64,000 bases of DNA from Anabaena catenula FACHB-362 (GTDB taxonomy: Bacteria > Cyanobacteriota > Cyanobacteriia > Cyanobacteriales > Nostocaceae): assembly GCF_014698735.1 (NCBI RefSeq), contig NZ_JACJTQ010000013.1, positions 62,001 through 126,000 on the forward strand. Direction: 5' to 3'. Below the pieces are notes generated by a model. The model was not told where the DNA came from and made no database searches. It was given only the letters and a program-made list of their open reading frames with translations. This document shows positions 1 to 8,035 of this stretch, in pieces (position 1 is the first letter of the stretch; each line of letters opens with the position of its first letter). The position numbers and the translations under genes are program-made.

Positions 1-619
1 CTGTTAAAGCCGCAGTTGCATTGGTGGCATTGAGAGGAGGAGATTTTGGAGGAGCGCCCAAAAGTGAGACTTTGAGAACTCCTGGCAATTTAGCGATCGC
101 TGGTAAAATTTTCTCATTGGCCAATTTCTGCAACTCACCTAAATTTCCTGACTGACTCTCAATGGCATAGCTAATCACTGATGACTCATTCAGATTTAAA
201 GGGATAATCTTATAATTAGCTCCTTCAGGTAGTTTTAACTCCTTCAGTGCGCTCTTCGTTTTGTTAGTAGAAGTTTCTAAATCTGTACCAACTGCAAACA
301 ACAGGCTTACAGCACTTTGCCCCGGATAAGTTGAGGAACGGATATTATCAATTCCTTCCAGAGACTTGAGGCTTTCTTCCAGTGGTTTAGTTAACTTGGT
401 TTCTGTATCTAAAGCAGAAGTTAAGGGTGCTTGGGCATTTACCACCACCACCGGAAAGGTAATATCTGGAAACAAAGCGTACTTTAGAGAACCAAAAGCG
501 AGAATACCCGCTACTGTCACCGCTATCCAAAAACATACCGTCAACCACGAAAATTTAATTGCCCATCTGGAGATATTAAAAACTTCGCGTGCGGATTTTG
601 AGTTATTAGTCTGTACCAT
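1..619 (-). CDS. RND-family efflux transporter, N-terminal part (gene continues off the left edge)
   Basis: Read on the minus strand from ATG at 619, this frame stays open to the window edge, giving about 206 residues. The first 30 residues are polar; a hydrophobic segment follows (VCFWIAVTVAGILAFG) and then a periplasmic-domain start containing FPDITFPVVVV, the usual layout of the first membrane helix and porter domain of AcrB/HAE1-type RND exporters. These inner-membrane proton antiporters pump lipophilic compounds with an adaptor and an outer-membrane channel. A second RND-like fragment lies directly upstream on the same strand (783-1252). Substrate cannot be inferred. Family call is firm; length and integrity are unknown because the 3' end is outside the window. 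Confidence 0.85.
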   Translation of the reverse strand, partial: MVQTNNSKSAREVFNISRWAIKFSWLTVCFWIAVTVAGILAFGSLKYALFPDITFPVVVVNAQAPLTSALDTETKLTKPLEESLKSLEGIDNIRSSTYPGQSAVSLLFAVGTDLETSTNKTKSALKELKLPEGANYKIIPLNLNESSVISYAIESQSGNLGELQKLANEKILPAIAKLPGVLKVSLLGAPPKSPPLNATNATAALT

Positions 620-782
620 CTTGGAAAATCAATCATTCTACCGCTGACACAATCATTTAGTCATGCTACATTAATGACCCACATTTTGGTCAGTTTTCCA
701 AATGGCTACATCCTAGTGTTCTGGATGGTGGAAGATGAGCGATACCTACGCTATCGCGCGGATTGCAGTGCCGATGTCTAAT

Positions 783-1252
783 TTAAAAAACATTACCTTG
801 TAAAGCCAACTGTAAAGGTTTCTGACCCCCCATATCTACAAATGGAATATCTTCTACACTTAGAGTAACCCCAGGCAGATTAGGCAAATTAGAGCGAAGT
901 TGGTCTTGCAGTGCCGACGTTACAATTATTCGTTCTTTTTTCAGCTTCACATACAACGTACGTATCGGCTCACCTTCACGAGAAGCCACAGCAGTAAACA
1001 CAGTTTCTACTGTAGACACTTTCTCACCATGGCTTCCAGTTTCTTAGCGACATCCCGCGAATCATTTAACGGATTGGGAATAGGAATTGAAGATGATGAA
1101 GCAGCTAAAGCAGCTAAAGCAGCAGCAAAAGAGGAATTACTTTGGCCTTTTATGTTCGTTTCTCCTTGTCCCGGTAGCCTTCCTGGTTCTGGTAGTTGTC
1201 CTGGTTCTGCTTGCGCCAATAGTCGGGGAGCAGGAACACTAGCTAAGGTCAT
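783..1252 (-). pseudogene. RND transporter fragment, frameshifted
   Basis: Two overlapping minus-strand frames together read like a piece from the second half of an RND exporter. The first (1252-1007) ends NDSRDVAKKLEAMVRK; the second (1019-783) continues VSTVETVFTAVASREGEP, then LPGVTLSVEDIPFVDMGGQ and KPLQLALQGN, a porter-subdomain pattern of HAE1-type pumps. Joining them needs a one-base frame change near 1017-1021. The 60 residues at the start of the first frame (Pro/Gly/Ala-rich) do not look like RND sequence. No complete RND gene fits here, so I read this as a relic, perhaps of a duplication of the neighbouring gene. Alternatively it could be two small unrelated ORFs, which I think less likely. 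Confidence 0.6.
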
Positions 1253-1301
1253 GCTACAATAATTGCCCGAAGTTTAAAACTTTTTAATGTGATTAGTGCT
1301 T

Positions 1302-1973
1302 ATGCACACAATTTTAGTCCCACAGGGTGCAGAATACAAAGCTGTATGTCGTGGTTTAAGTCGCGTCACCAGTTCCCAACCAAAAGTCTTAGCAATTCCC
1401 GTGGGTATGCAGCCACTGCGACAATACTTAAAAAATATTCCCCATCATCAAGAAAATCGAGTGCTGATGATGGGTTTGTGTGGCAGTTTAAATCAGCGTT
1501 ACACCGTTGGAGATATTGTTTTATATCAAAAGTGCCTTTTTCAAGAAAATCTGCAAGAGTGCGATCGCTCCTTCACCGCAGATATACATACCAAAATTGG
1601 GGATCATGTGTCTTTTGTTAAAGGCTTAACGAGCGATCGCGTGATTTGGTCAGCGGCAGAAAAGCGTGATTTGGGTAAAATATCAGGGGCTGATGTCGTA
1701 GATATGGAAGGATTTACAGCCTTGGAATTTTTCCAGCAAATTGGGGTATCTGTGGCCATACTGCGAGTAGTTAGCGATGATGCTGCTCACGATATACCTA
1801 ATCTGACATCAGCTATTAGTCCTGACGGTTCATTGCAAGTTTTACCTCTAGCTTGGCAGCTACTGCGTCAACCTATAGCCGCTACTCGACTCATTCGTGG
1901 ATCTTTGAGAGGACTCAAAGTTTTAACGGAAATAACTCAATTACTGTTTGCTGATTCATCTACAAATTTATAG
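1302..1973 (+). CDS. hpnG: nucleoside-phosphorylase-family protein, HpnG-like (hopanoid-associated phosphorylase)
   Basis: A 223-residue protein of the PNP/UDP/MTAN phosphorylase superfamily. Visible motifs are the N-terminal ILVPQGAEYKAV strand, MMGLCGSL (glycine-rich phosphate/ribose-binding region), VVDMEGFTALEF (the MEG/MES motif that contacts the ribose) and RVVSDDA (the catalytic R-x-x-SD motif). In hopanoid-producing bacteria HpnG removes adenine from adenosylhopane to give ribosylhopane; its presence 1.8 kb from squalene-hopene cyclase and next to an HpnB-like glycosyltransferase supports that role. I prefer ATG at 1302 over GTG at 1296, which would add only two residues. A general MTA/SAH nucleosidase is the alternative. 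Confidence 0.7.
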   Translation: MHTILVPQGAEYKAVCRGLSRVTSSQPKVLAIPVGMQPLRQYLKNIPHHQENRVLMMGLCGSLNQRYTVGDIVLYQKCLFQENLQECDRSFTADIHTKIGDHVSFVKGLTSDRVIWSAAEKRDLGKISGADVVDMEGFTALEFFQQIGVSVAILRVVSDDAAHDIPNLTSAISPDGSLQVLPLAWQLLRQPIAATRLIRGSLRGLKVLTEITQLLFADSSTNL

Positions 1974-2352
1974 TTAGGCACTTCCCACTGGAAGAATACG
2001 GATTAAATGAACCGCGTTCGCGGAGCGTCCCGTAGGGATAGACGCGAAGAACGCGAAGAAAGAAGGAAGAAGGAAGAAGGAAGAAGATAAGTAGGGCTTG
2101 CTGAATAAACCAAAAACCTTTATATATTAACACTTTCAGGGTTGAAAAGGATGAATCAGGTGCAAGGAATAGGCGTTGAAACCATTCATTTACCTATCAC
2201 TTTTACAGATTCGAGACTATTCTTACCTCCTTCTTATTCTTCCTCCTGACTCCTGAACCGAAGGTCTGCGAAGCGTCTCCTGACTCCTGACTCCTAGCCC
2301 TCACGAAAAGACTTTTATGCCTACGGCACGCTACGCGAACAGCAAGCCCTAG
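1974..2352. repeat. repeat-filled intergenic region (379 bp)
   Basis: No gene seen. It holds a palindromic dispersed repeat at about 2010-2055 (core GCGTTCGCGGAGCGTCCCG) whose relatives occur at 12508 and inside mutS at 48433. A GGAAGAA heptamer array follows at about 2055-2088. A TGACTCC array interrupted by a CGAAGGTCTGCGAAGCG core occupies 2243-2296, and a last palindromic fragment (TACGGCACGCTACGCGAACA) sits at about 2321-2342. It separates the convergent hpnG and hpnB genes. Confidence 0.8.
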
Positions 2353-3534
2353 TTACGGATAAACTCTGCCTTTCCAAGCACCACCACGCCCTTGCCAGTG
2401 ACGGATGGCGGAATCTACGGTCATTAAGGTATAGAAAAGGGCAATTATTGGTAAGCTGAAGGCGAACCAAGGGATACATTTATAAAAGCGGATAATCGGG
2501 AAATAAGCAAAAGTCATCAATAAATATACTGTTAAGGCTGTGAGGGTAATAGCCCAATTCCCCAATATTAAACCAAGGATAATTCCTAGAGGTGGCAATA
2601 AATAAACTAAAATCATTCCCAACACACTGCCAATGAGCAGAAAGGGAGAATAATTGAGTTGAGTATAGGCACTACGGGCTACCATATCCCAAATCGTTTT
2701 CAGGGAATCATAAGGGCGTAAGCTGTGAGTTACGGTACTCAATCCTAGCCAAATGCGCCCTTGACTAGATTTGACGGCTTGTGCTAAAGAACAATCATCA
2801 ATTAAGGCTTGGCGAATTATTTGCAAACCACCAATTCTGTTTAAAGCTTCGGGGCGAATTAAGATACATCCTCCCGCAGCGGCGGCGGTGGCTTTTTTGG
2901 GGTTATTTACCCAGCGAAATGGGTAGAGTTTTTGGAAGAAGAAGACGAAAGCAGGAATTAACAATTGTTCCCAAAAGCTTTGACAACGCAGTCGCACCAT
3001 GACAGATACCAAGTCTAAGTTGTCTTCTTCGGCTTTGGTAATTAATCGCCGCAGGTTGCTGGGATCATGTTCTATATCTGCATCAGTAAGTAAAAAATAG
3101 TCGGGTAATTGTAGGGATGTTTCCTGAAAGGTCTTTATAGCTGCTTGTACACCTTGTTCCATAGCCCAGAGTTTACCAGTCCAACCAGGAGGTAAATCTT
3201 GACTAGAGACAATATGCAATTGCTGGGGTTTGTTGACGGCATAGGCTACTCCTTGGGCAAAGTTGGCTGTACCATCTGTACTCTGATCATCTACCAAAAA
3301 TATCTGGAAATTACCAGCATAGTCTTGGAGGAGGAGCGATCGCAAACTAATCGGGATGACATCAGCTTCATTCCGCGCTGGAATTACCACACACACCGTC
3401 GGTAAGTATTTTTGTGTAACCTCTTTTCTTGTCTCTAACTGTTGATCTACTCGCCAAAACTGCCCCCAAAACATCAGTAAAAATAACCAAATTGCCAAGG
3501 ATAAAAGCATCAACCCCAATACAATTGCCGCCAT
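2353..3534 (-). CDS. hpnB: membrane glycosyltransferase family 2, HpnB-like
   Basis: A 393-residue protein with one N-terminal hydrophobic segment (about 3-25), a GT-A catalytic domain and a multi-helix C-terminal membrane region (about 290-375). The catalytic domain shows VCVVIPARNEADVIP (nucleotide-sugar binding start), FLVDDQSTDGT, a DxD-type metal motif in LTDADIEHD, and QALIDDCSLAQ as the acceptor/ED region. This layout and length match the 'hopene-associated glycosyltransferase' HpnB, found beside squalene-hopene cyclase in many bacteria; its sugar transfer is not well established. It is transcribed opposite to the cyclase at 3806, about 270 bp away. A general cyanobacterial GT2 is the alternative. 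Confidence 0.8.
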   Translation of the reverse strand: MAAIVLGLMLLSLAIWLFLLMFWGQFWRVDQQLETRKEVTQKYLPTVCVVIPARNEADVIPISLRSLLLQDYAGNFQIFLVDDQSTDGTANFAQGVAYAVNKPQQLHIVSSQDLPPGWTGKLWAMEQGVQAAIKTFQETSLQLPDYFLLTDADIEHDPSNLRRLITKAEEDNLDLVSVMVRLRCQSFWEQLLIPAFVFFFQKLYPFRWVNNPKKATAAAAGGCILIRPEALNRIGGLQIIRQALIDDCSLAQAVKSSQGRIWLGLSTVTHSLRPYDSLKTIWDMVARSAYTQLNYSPFLLIGSVLGMILVYLLPPLGIILGLILGNWAITLTALTVYLLMTFAYFPIIRFYKCIPWFAFSLPIIALFYTLMTVDSAIRHWQGRGGAWKGRVYP

Positions 3535-3566
3535 GACCTATTGCAAATTCTCAGTGACTCAGACAG

Positions 3567-3683
3567 AATACTACAGGAACAGGGAATAGGGAACAGGGAA
3601 TAAATAGGCAGGGCAGGGGGCAGGGTGCAGGGAGAAAGAGGGTTTTACTCTACTTAATTGCTGATCAAACAAACTCTCCGCGT
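3567..3683. repeat. heptamer array plus 61-bp dispersed repeat, copy 1
   Basis: A GGGAACA/GGGAATA heptamer array runs into a GGGCAGG/GGGTGCA stretch and then unique-looking sequence at 3623-3683 beginning GGGTGCAGGGAG. That 61-bp stretch recurs in the same orientation at 30578-30638. It occupies the promoter side of both hpnB and shc. Confidence 0.85.
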
Positions 3684-3805
3684 AAGAGCGTCCCACTGTC
3701 TCCGCGTCTTCCCCTACCCGCGTCTCCATCACCCCATCACCCCATATCCGCGTCAGCCCAACCGGATACGATATTATTAAGTATTGGTGCTGAGGCGAGT
3801 ATTTG

Positions 3806-5737
3806 ATGTATACACAAGACAGGGTGAAAGTCAAGCAAGTTACTGAAGCGATAGCGAAGCTGACCGAAGGTATCGCAGCGAGTCAAAAACATCTGCTTTC
3901 AATTCAGAATCCAGATGGTTACTGGTGGGCGGAGTTAGAATCTAATGTTACCATCACGTCTGAAGCCGTTCTGCTGCATAAGATTTGGGGAACAGACAAA
4001 ACCAGACCTTTACACAAAGTTGAAGCATATCTGCGATCGCAACAACGAGAACATGGCGGTTGGGAACTGTTTTATGGTGATGGAGGGGAACTGAGTACAA
4101 CCGTAGAAGCTTATATGGCGTTGAGGTTGTTAGGTGTACCCGCAAATGATCCCGCAATGGTGAAAGCGAAATCTCTGATTCTAGAAAAAGGCGGAATCAG
4201 CAAAACTCGCATTTTTACCAAGTTACATCTGGCATTAATTGGCTGTTACAATTGGCGCGGACTTCCTTCTTTACCATCTTGGGTAATGCTGTTACCCAAT
4301 AATTTCCCATTTAATATTTATGAACTTTCTAGTTGGGCGCGTTCTAGTACAGTACCATTATTAATTGTCTTTGATCGTAAACCCATCTTTCAAATTGACA
4401 ACCCGATCAATTTAGATGAATTATATTCCGAAGGTGTGAATAATGTCAAATGGGAATTACCAAAAAATGGTGATTGGTCGGATATATTTAACATCCTCGA
4501 TGATGGTTTTAAATTAGCAGAAAGCTTAAATTTTGTACCTTTTAGAGAAGAAGGAATTAAAGCCGCAGAAAAATGGATTTTAGAACGTCAAGAAGCTACA
4601 GGAGATTGGGGGGGAATTATTCCCGCCATGTTGAATTCCTTATTAGCTTTAAAGTGTTTAAATTACGACGCTAACGACCCGATTGTATATCGGGGTTTAA
4701 AAGCAGTTGATAATTTTGTCATAGAAACAGAAAATAATTACTGCGTACAGCCTTGTGTTTCACCTGTATGGGATACAGCTTGGGCGATTCGCGCCTTAAT
4801 TGATTCTGGAGTTTCACCAGATAATTCTGCGGTGGTGAAAGCTGGAGAATGGTTAATAGAAAAACAAATTTTAGATTATGGTGATTGGTCTGTTAAAAAT
4901 CACCAAGGAAAACCCGGCGCGTGGGCGTTTGAATTTGACAATCGCTTCTATCCCGATGTTGATGATTCGGCTGTGGTTGTCATGGCTTTACATCAAACAA
5001 AATTGCCAAATGAAGAACTAAAAAAACAAGCTATTAATCGGGCTTTAAATTGGATAGCATCGATGCAATGTCAACCAGGAGGTTGGGCAGCTTTTGATGT
5101 AGATAATAATCAAGATTGGCTTAATTCTGTACCTTATGGTGATTTGAAAGCCATGATTGATCCCAATACAGCAGATGTCACTGCTAGAGTATTAGAAATG
5201 TTGGGGGCTTGTAATTTATCAATTAAACCAGAGAATTTAGAAAAGTCGCTAACTTATCTATTAGATGAACAAGAATCAGAAGGTTGTTGGTTTGGACGTT
5301 GGGGAGTAAATTACATTTATGGAACTAGTGGCGTTTTATCAGCTTTAGCTTTGATAAATCCTCAAAAATATGAAGTAAATATAGAAAGAGGTGCAGCTTG
5401 GTTAGTCAAAGTTCAAAATAATGATGGTGGTTGGGGGGAAACTTGTTTTAGTTACAACGATTCCCACCTTAAAGGAAAAGGAGACAGCACAGCTTCCCAA
5501 ACGGCTTGGGCGTTAATTGGTTTAATAGCCGCAGGTGAAGCAACGGGTAAATTAGCTACTGATAGCCTTGAAAAAGGAATCAACTATCTATTAACAACTC
5601 AAAAATCTGATGGTACTTGGGATGAATCATACTTTACAGGAACGGGTTTTCCTTGTCATTTTTATTTGAAGTATCACCTCTATCAACAGTATTTTCCTTT
5701 AATTGCGTTGGGGCGATATCAAGCAATTATAGGTTAA
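3806..5737 (+). CDS. shc: squalene-hopene cyclase
   Basis: A 643-residue class II triterpene cyclase that protonates squalene and folds it to hopene, the first committed step of hopanoid synthesis; the family sits as a monotopic protein in the membrane. The Asp-rich protonation motif is clear in FYPDVDDSA (about residues 383-391). QW-type repeats recur through the protein (for example QNPDGYWW, QCQPGGWAAF, QNNDGGWGE, QKSDGTWDE), and the end FPCHFYLKYHLY matches the conserved C-terminus. I chose ATG at 3806, preceded by GAGG about 10 bases upstream, over the overlapping TTG at 3803. Length and motifs are normal, so it should be active. Its hpnG/hpnB neighbours reinforce the assignment. Confidence 0.96.
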   Translation: MYTQDRVKVKQVTEAIAKLTEGIAASQKHLLSIQNPDGYWWAELESNVTITSEAVLLHKIWGTDKTRPLHKVEAYLRSQQREHGGWELFYGDGGELSTTVEAYMALRLLGVPANDPAMVKAKSLILEKGGISKTRIFTKLHLALIGCYNWRGLPSLPSWVMLLPNNFPFNIYELSSWARSSTVPLLIVFDRKPIFQIDNPINLDELYSEGVNNVKWELPKNGDWSDIFNILDDGFKLAESLNFVPFREEGIKAAEKWILERQEATGDWGGIIPAMLNSLLALKCLNYDANDPIVYRGLKAVDNFVIETENNYCVQPCVSPVWDTAWAIRALIDSGVSPDNSAVVKAGEWLIEKQILDYGDWSVKNHQGKPGAWAFEFDNRFYPDVDDSAVVVMALHQTKLPNEELKKQAINRALNWIASMQCQPGGWAAFDVDNNQDWLNSVPYGDLKAMIDPNTADVTARVLEMLGACNLSIKPENLEKSLTYLLDEQESEGCWFGRWGVNYIYGTSGVLSALALINPQKYEVNIERGAAWLVKVQNNDGGWGETCFSYNDSHLKGKGDSTASQTAWALIGLIAAGEATGKLATDSLEKGINYLLTTQKSDGTWDESYFTGTGFPCHFYLKYHLYQQYFPLIALGRYQAIIG

Positions 5738-6463
5738 CTATTAAGAAATAGAGTTAACAGGTGACAGAAAGGAGGAAAACTGTAGAGATTTTTCATGTAG
5801 CGGAAGCTTCCCGCAGGGTAACGTCTTTACATTTTCCCCCTTCTCATTGATTCATAAAACTGCTTTTGATAAATACAAAATCCTATTAATCTTCAAATTC
5901 TGTTAAACCTGATATGGCTACGCCAAGCTACGCTATCAGACAATTAATCCTACAATCAACCTATAATTACTTGATGCCATATCATCAATATAAGATAAGC
6001 AATGTAGGTTGGCTTAGAGGATGTTTTAAAAGTTTTTAATGTATAGCCGTGGACAGGGTGGTTAGGACATCAATTGATAATGAAACTCCCACTACAAGAG
6101 GGTTCTACTCCTGACTCCGGTCACTGAGCGTAGTCGTTCGCGAAGCGTCTCGTTCACGTAGTGTCTCCGACAGGAGAAGAGAAGTGCTGACTCCTGACTC
6201 CTGACTCCTGCTATATAAATAAACCCCTCTCCAAACCTCTCCCCGACGCGGGGAGAGGCTTTGAAACCCCCATTCCAGCTAACAAAAGTTGTTCCGCTTC
6301 CCTCCCCTTGTAGGGCAGGAGGGTCAGGGAGGGGTAGGGCTGGGGGGTTAGGTTCTTGGAAATTATTGGTTTCATCTAATACTTTTCAAACAACCTCTTA
6401 AGCGACAGCGCAACCCAACAAAATTTTTGATAATCAGGTTTAATAATGTTGGGTTTCTTTGCG
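5738..6463. repeat. repeat-rich intergenic region (726 bp)
   Basis: No gene seen. Contents in order: a short palindromic repeat around 5800-5835; the 170-bp element at 6042-6211 (listed separately); a GC-rich hairpin CTCTCCCCGACGCGGGGAGAG at about 6237-6257, used in many cyanobacterial dispersed repeats; a C/G-rich tract to about 6350; and at 6449-6475 a GTTGGGTTTCTTTGCGTCAA hairpin repeat whose relatives are at 32380 and 33402. The peptide gene at 6464-6685 overlaps the edge of this last repeat. Confidence 0.75.
6042..6211 (+). repeat. 170-bp dispersed repeat, copy A
   Basis: This stretch is found again, inverted, at 36940-37109. By eye the two copies differ at two positions only. It begins TATAGCCGTGGACAGGGTGG, contains a TTCGCGAAGCG palindromic core and ends in a TGACTCC heptamer array. 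No terminal inverted repeat or ORF is visible. A diverged version of its left end appears at about 24139-24168. Confidence 0.92.
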
Positions 6464-6685
6464 TCAACCCAACGGAACTGAATTTGGGATAAAACTAGTT
6501 AATAATCCATTCATACTACCTAAAAAATTGTTCACGTCAAAAAAGTTTGATAAGCTGCTGTTCACAACATCGGGAATTATGTTAGGGTTGCCAGTAGCAG
6601 AGTTTATACCGCTATCAGAATCAGCACCACCCACTATAATTTCTTGTTGTTCAACAGGTAAATTGGTGAATAATAGATTAGACAT
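6464..6685 (-). CDS. double-glycine-leader small peptide (bacteriocin/RiPP-precursor-like)
   Basis: A 73-residue ORF reading from ATG at 6685. The first 21 residues (MSNLLFTNLPVEQQEIIVGG) are an LxxEQQExxxGG-type double-glycine leader, as cut by C39-peptidase ABC exporters and common in cyanobacterial secreted peptides. The following ~52 residues are rich in Ser, Asn, Gly and Pro, contain no Cys, and end PNSVPLG. I recognise the leader type and not the mature peptide. No processing enzyme or peptidase-ABC exporter lies in the window; the ABC exporter at 28699 has no C39 domain. The 3' end overlaps a hairpin repeat (6449-6475), which could act as its terminator. The downstream product could be a bacteriocin, signal or matrix peptide. 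Confidence 0.6.
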   Translation of the reverse strand: MSNLLFTNLPVEQQEIIVGGADSDSGINSATGNPNIIPDVVNSSLSNFFDVNNFLGSMNGLLTSFIPNSVPLG

Positions 6686-7558
6686 TGTAGAAGTATCCTT
6701 ACTTTTATTAGAACTGCTAAAGCCGCGTTTAATTTAAATAGTAGAAAAACTAATAACAGTAAGTCAATACGATATGCAACTAGAAGCAACACAGTTTTAT
6801 ATAATCATACATACTCTCAAAACTTAGCTATTATTTAGACAGGGATTTTCATCGAGCGAGATATAGTTTAAGTCTTGATAAGCTCAGACAGAGGAGTGTA
6901 TTTTTAAAGTAATACCAATTAAATAACAAATACGGTAGAGCCTTAAATATAAAATCTCTCTCCTAGTAGGGAATTGGTTGGGAATTAGCTCTATCTAAAG
7001 TTTAATTACGCCATACTACTTCAAATCATTCGTAATTAATGGTTGTGACGGAGATTTAAACCCCCGATAATTCGTTAAAATACAACCTCCAGCAGCAGTG
7101 AGAATCTCATAATTTGTAATTAAACTTACATTGTAAAACTTTCTCTTCCAAAGAATTAACACTTTTTAAGGTCTCCATTTTTATTTTTATTAGTAAGTAG
7201 TAGTTTATAAAAACACTATAAAAAGATAGATTTGTAATTTACAAACTAGCATATTTAAACCAGTCCCAAGACAGATGAAGCTAAATATAAATAAACGTAA
7301 ACTAGTCAATAAGAAGCAAAGGGCGTAAGGATTTAAGGGTGCAGCTGCCCCAATCATCACAACCGCAACCACAGAGTAACAAGCATAGTGTTTACTCTGT
7401 GTTTATCTCTTAGTTAATTTTGCTTTTAATTCAGTTAGTAATTGCTAAGTGGGTAAGAAGATTATTTAAATCCTTTGTTTCTTCGTCAAAATTCACCTTT
7501 TCCCTAACGAGCAACTTACGTTATTTACATGATTAGTTTTTATCAACGGAGGTGAAAA
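6686..7558. other. 873-bp AT-rich region without a recognised gene
   Basis: No ORF of convincing composition on either strand. It should hold the promoter of the peptide gene (to the left) and the 5' leader of the DUF2267 gene (to the right). One imperfect hairpin, CCACAGAGTAAC paired with GTTTACTCTGTG, lies at about 7369-7402. No tRNA, riboswitch or known small RNA recognised. Confidence 0.5.
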
Positions 7559-7936
7559 ATGGAATACACAGAGTTTATTACTCATGTACAAAGTCTAACC
7601 CAATCTAATTCTCGTGAAGAGGCTGAACGTGCTACTCAAGCTACATTAGCAACCATTAAGGAACTTATTCCTAATGATGAAATACAAGAATTAGCTGCAC
7701 AACTACCAGAAGCATTAGGTCAATATTTACGTGAGCGCGAGATAGAAGCTAATCAATCATTTCATTTGCAAGAATTTATTGAGCGTGCAAGTCAAAAAGA
7801 AAATATAGACCCCACTACCAGCGCTATTCATGTACGTGCGGTTTTTGCGGTGCTACAAAATGCTATTACACCAGAAAAGTTTCTGAAATTTCATAGTTTT
7901 TTCTCACATGATTACGAAGAATTATTTGCTATTTAA
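7559..7936 (+). CDS. DUF2267 domain protein
   Basis: A 125-residue soluble, acidic, mostly helical protein. The order helix-rich N-terminus, LPEALGQYLRER in the middle, then FIERASQKENIDPTTSAIHVRAVFAVLQNAITPEKF is typical of DUF2267, a family of unknown biochemical function that often accompanies stress genes. ATG at 7559 is preceded by a strong GGAGG (AACGGAGGTGAAAA). It lies 99 bp before the PfpI/ferritin-like fusion in the same direction, and the set with the cupin downstream resembles a stress-response gene group; that is inference from context. Confidence 0.8.
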   Translation: MEYTEFITHVQSLTQSNSREEAERATQATLATIKELIPNDEIQELAAQLPEALGQYLREREIEANQSFHLQEFIERASQKENIDPTTSAIHVRAVFAVLQNAITPEKFLKFHSFFSHDYEELFAI

Positions 7937-8035
7937 CTACCTAGATAGCAATAAATTTCATCAAATATCATCACATCTTTTTGGTATCAATAACAATTTT
8001 TCAACTCATCCTTACAAATAACCAGGGGTAAATCC

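Noticed and set aside
900-1262. 120-codon plus-strand ORF
   Set aside because: Antisense of the RND fragment, which gives recognisable protein on the minus strand.
3571-3834. 87-codon minus-strand ORF between hpnB and shc
   Set aside because: Covers heptamer and dispersed repeats; ends in HPAPCPAYLFPVPYSLFL, the translation of G-rich heptamers.
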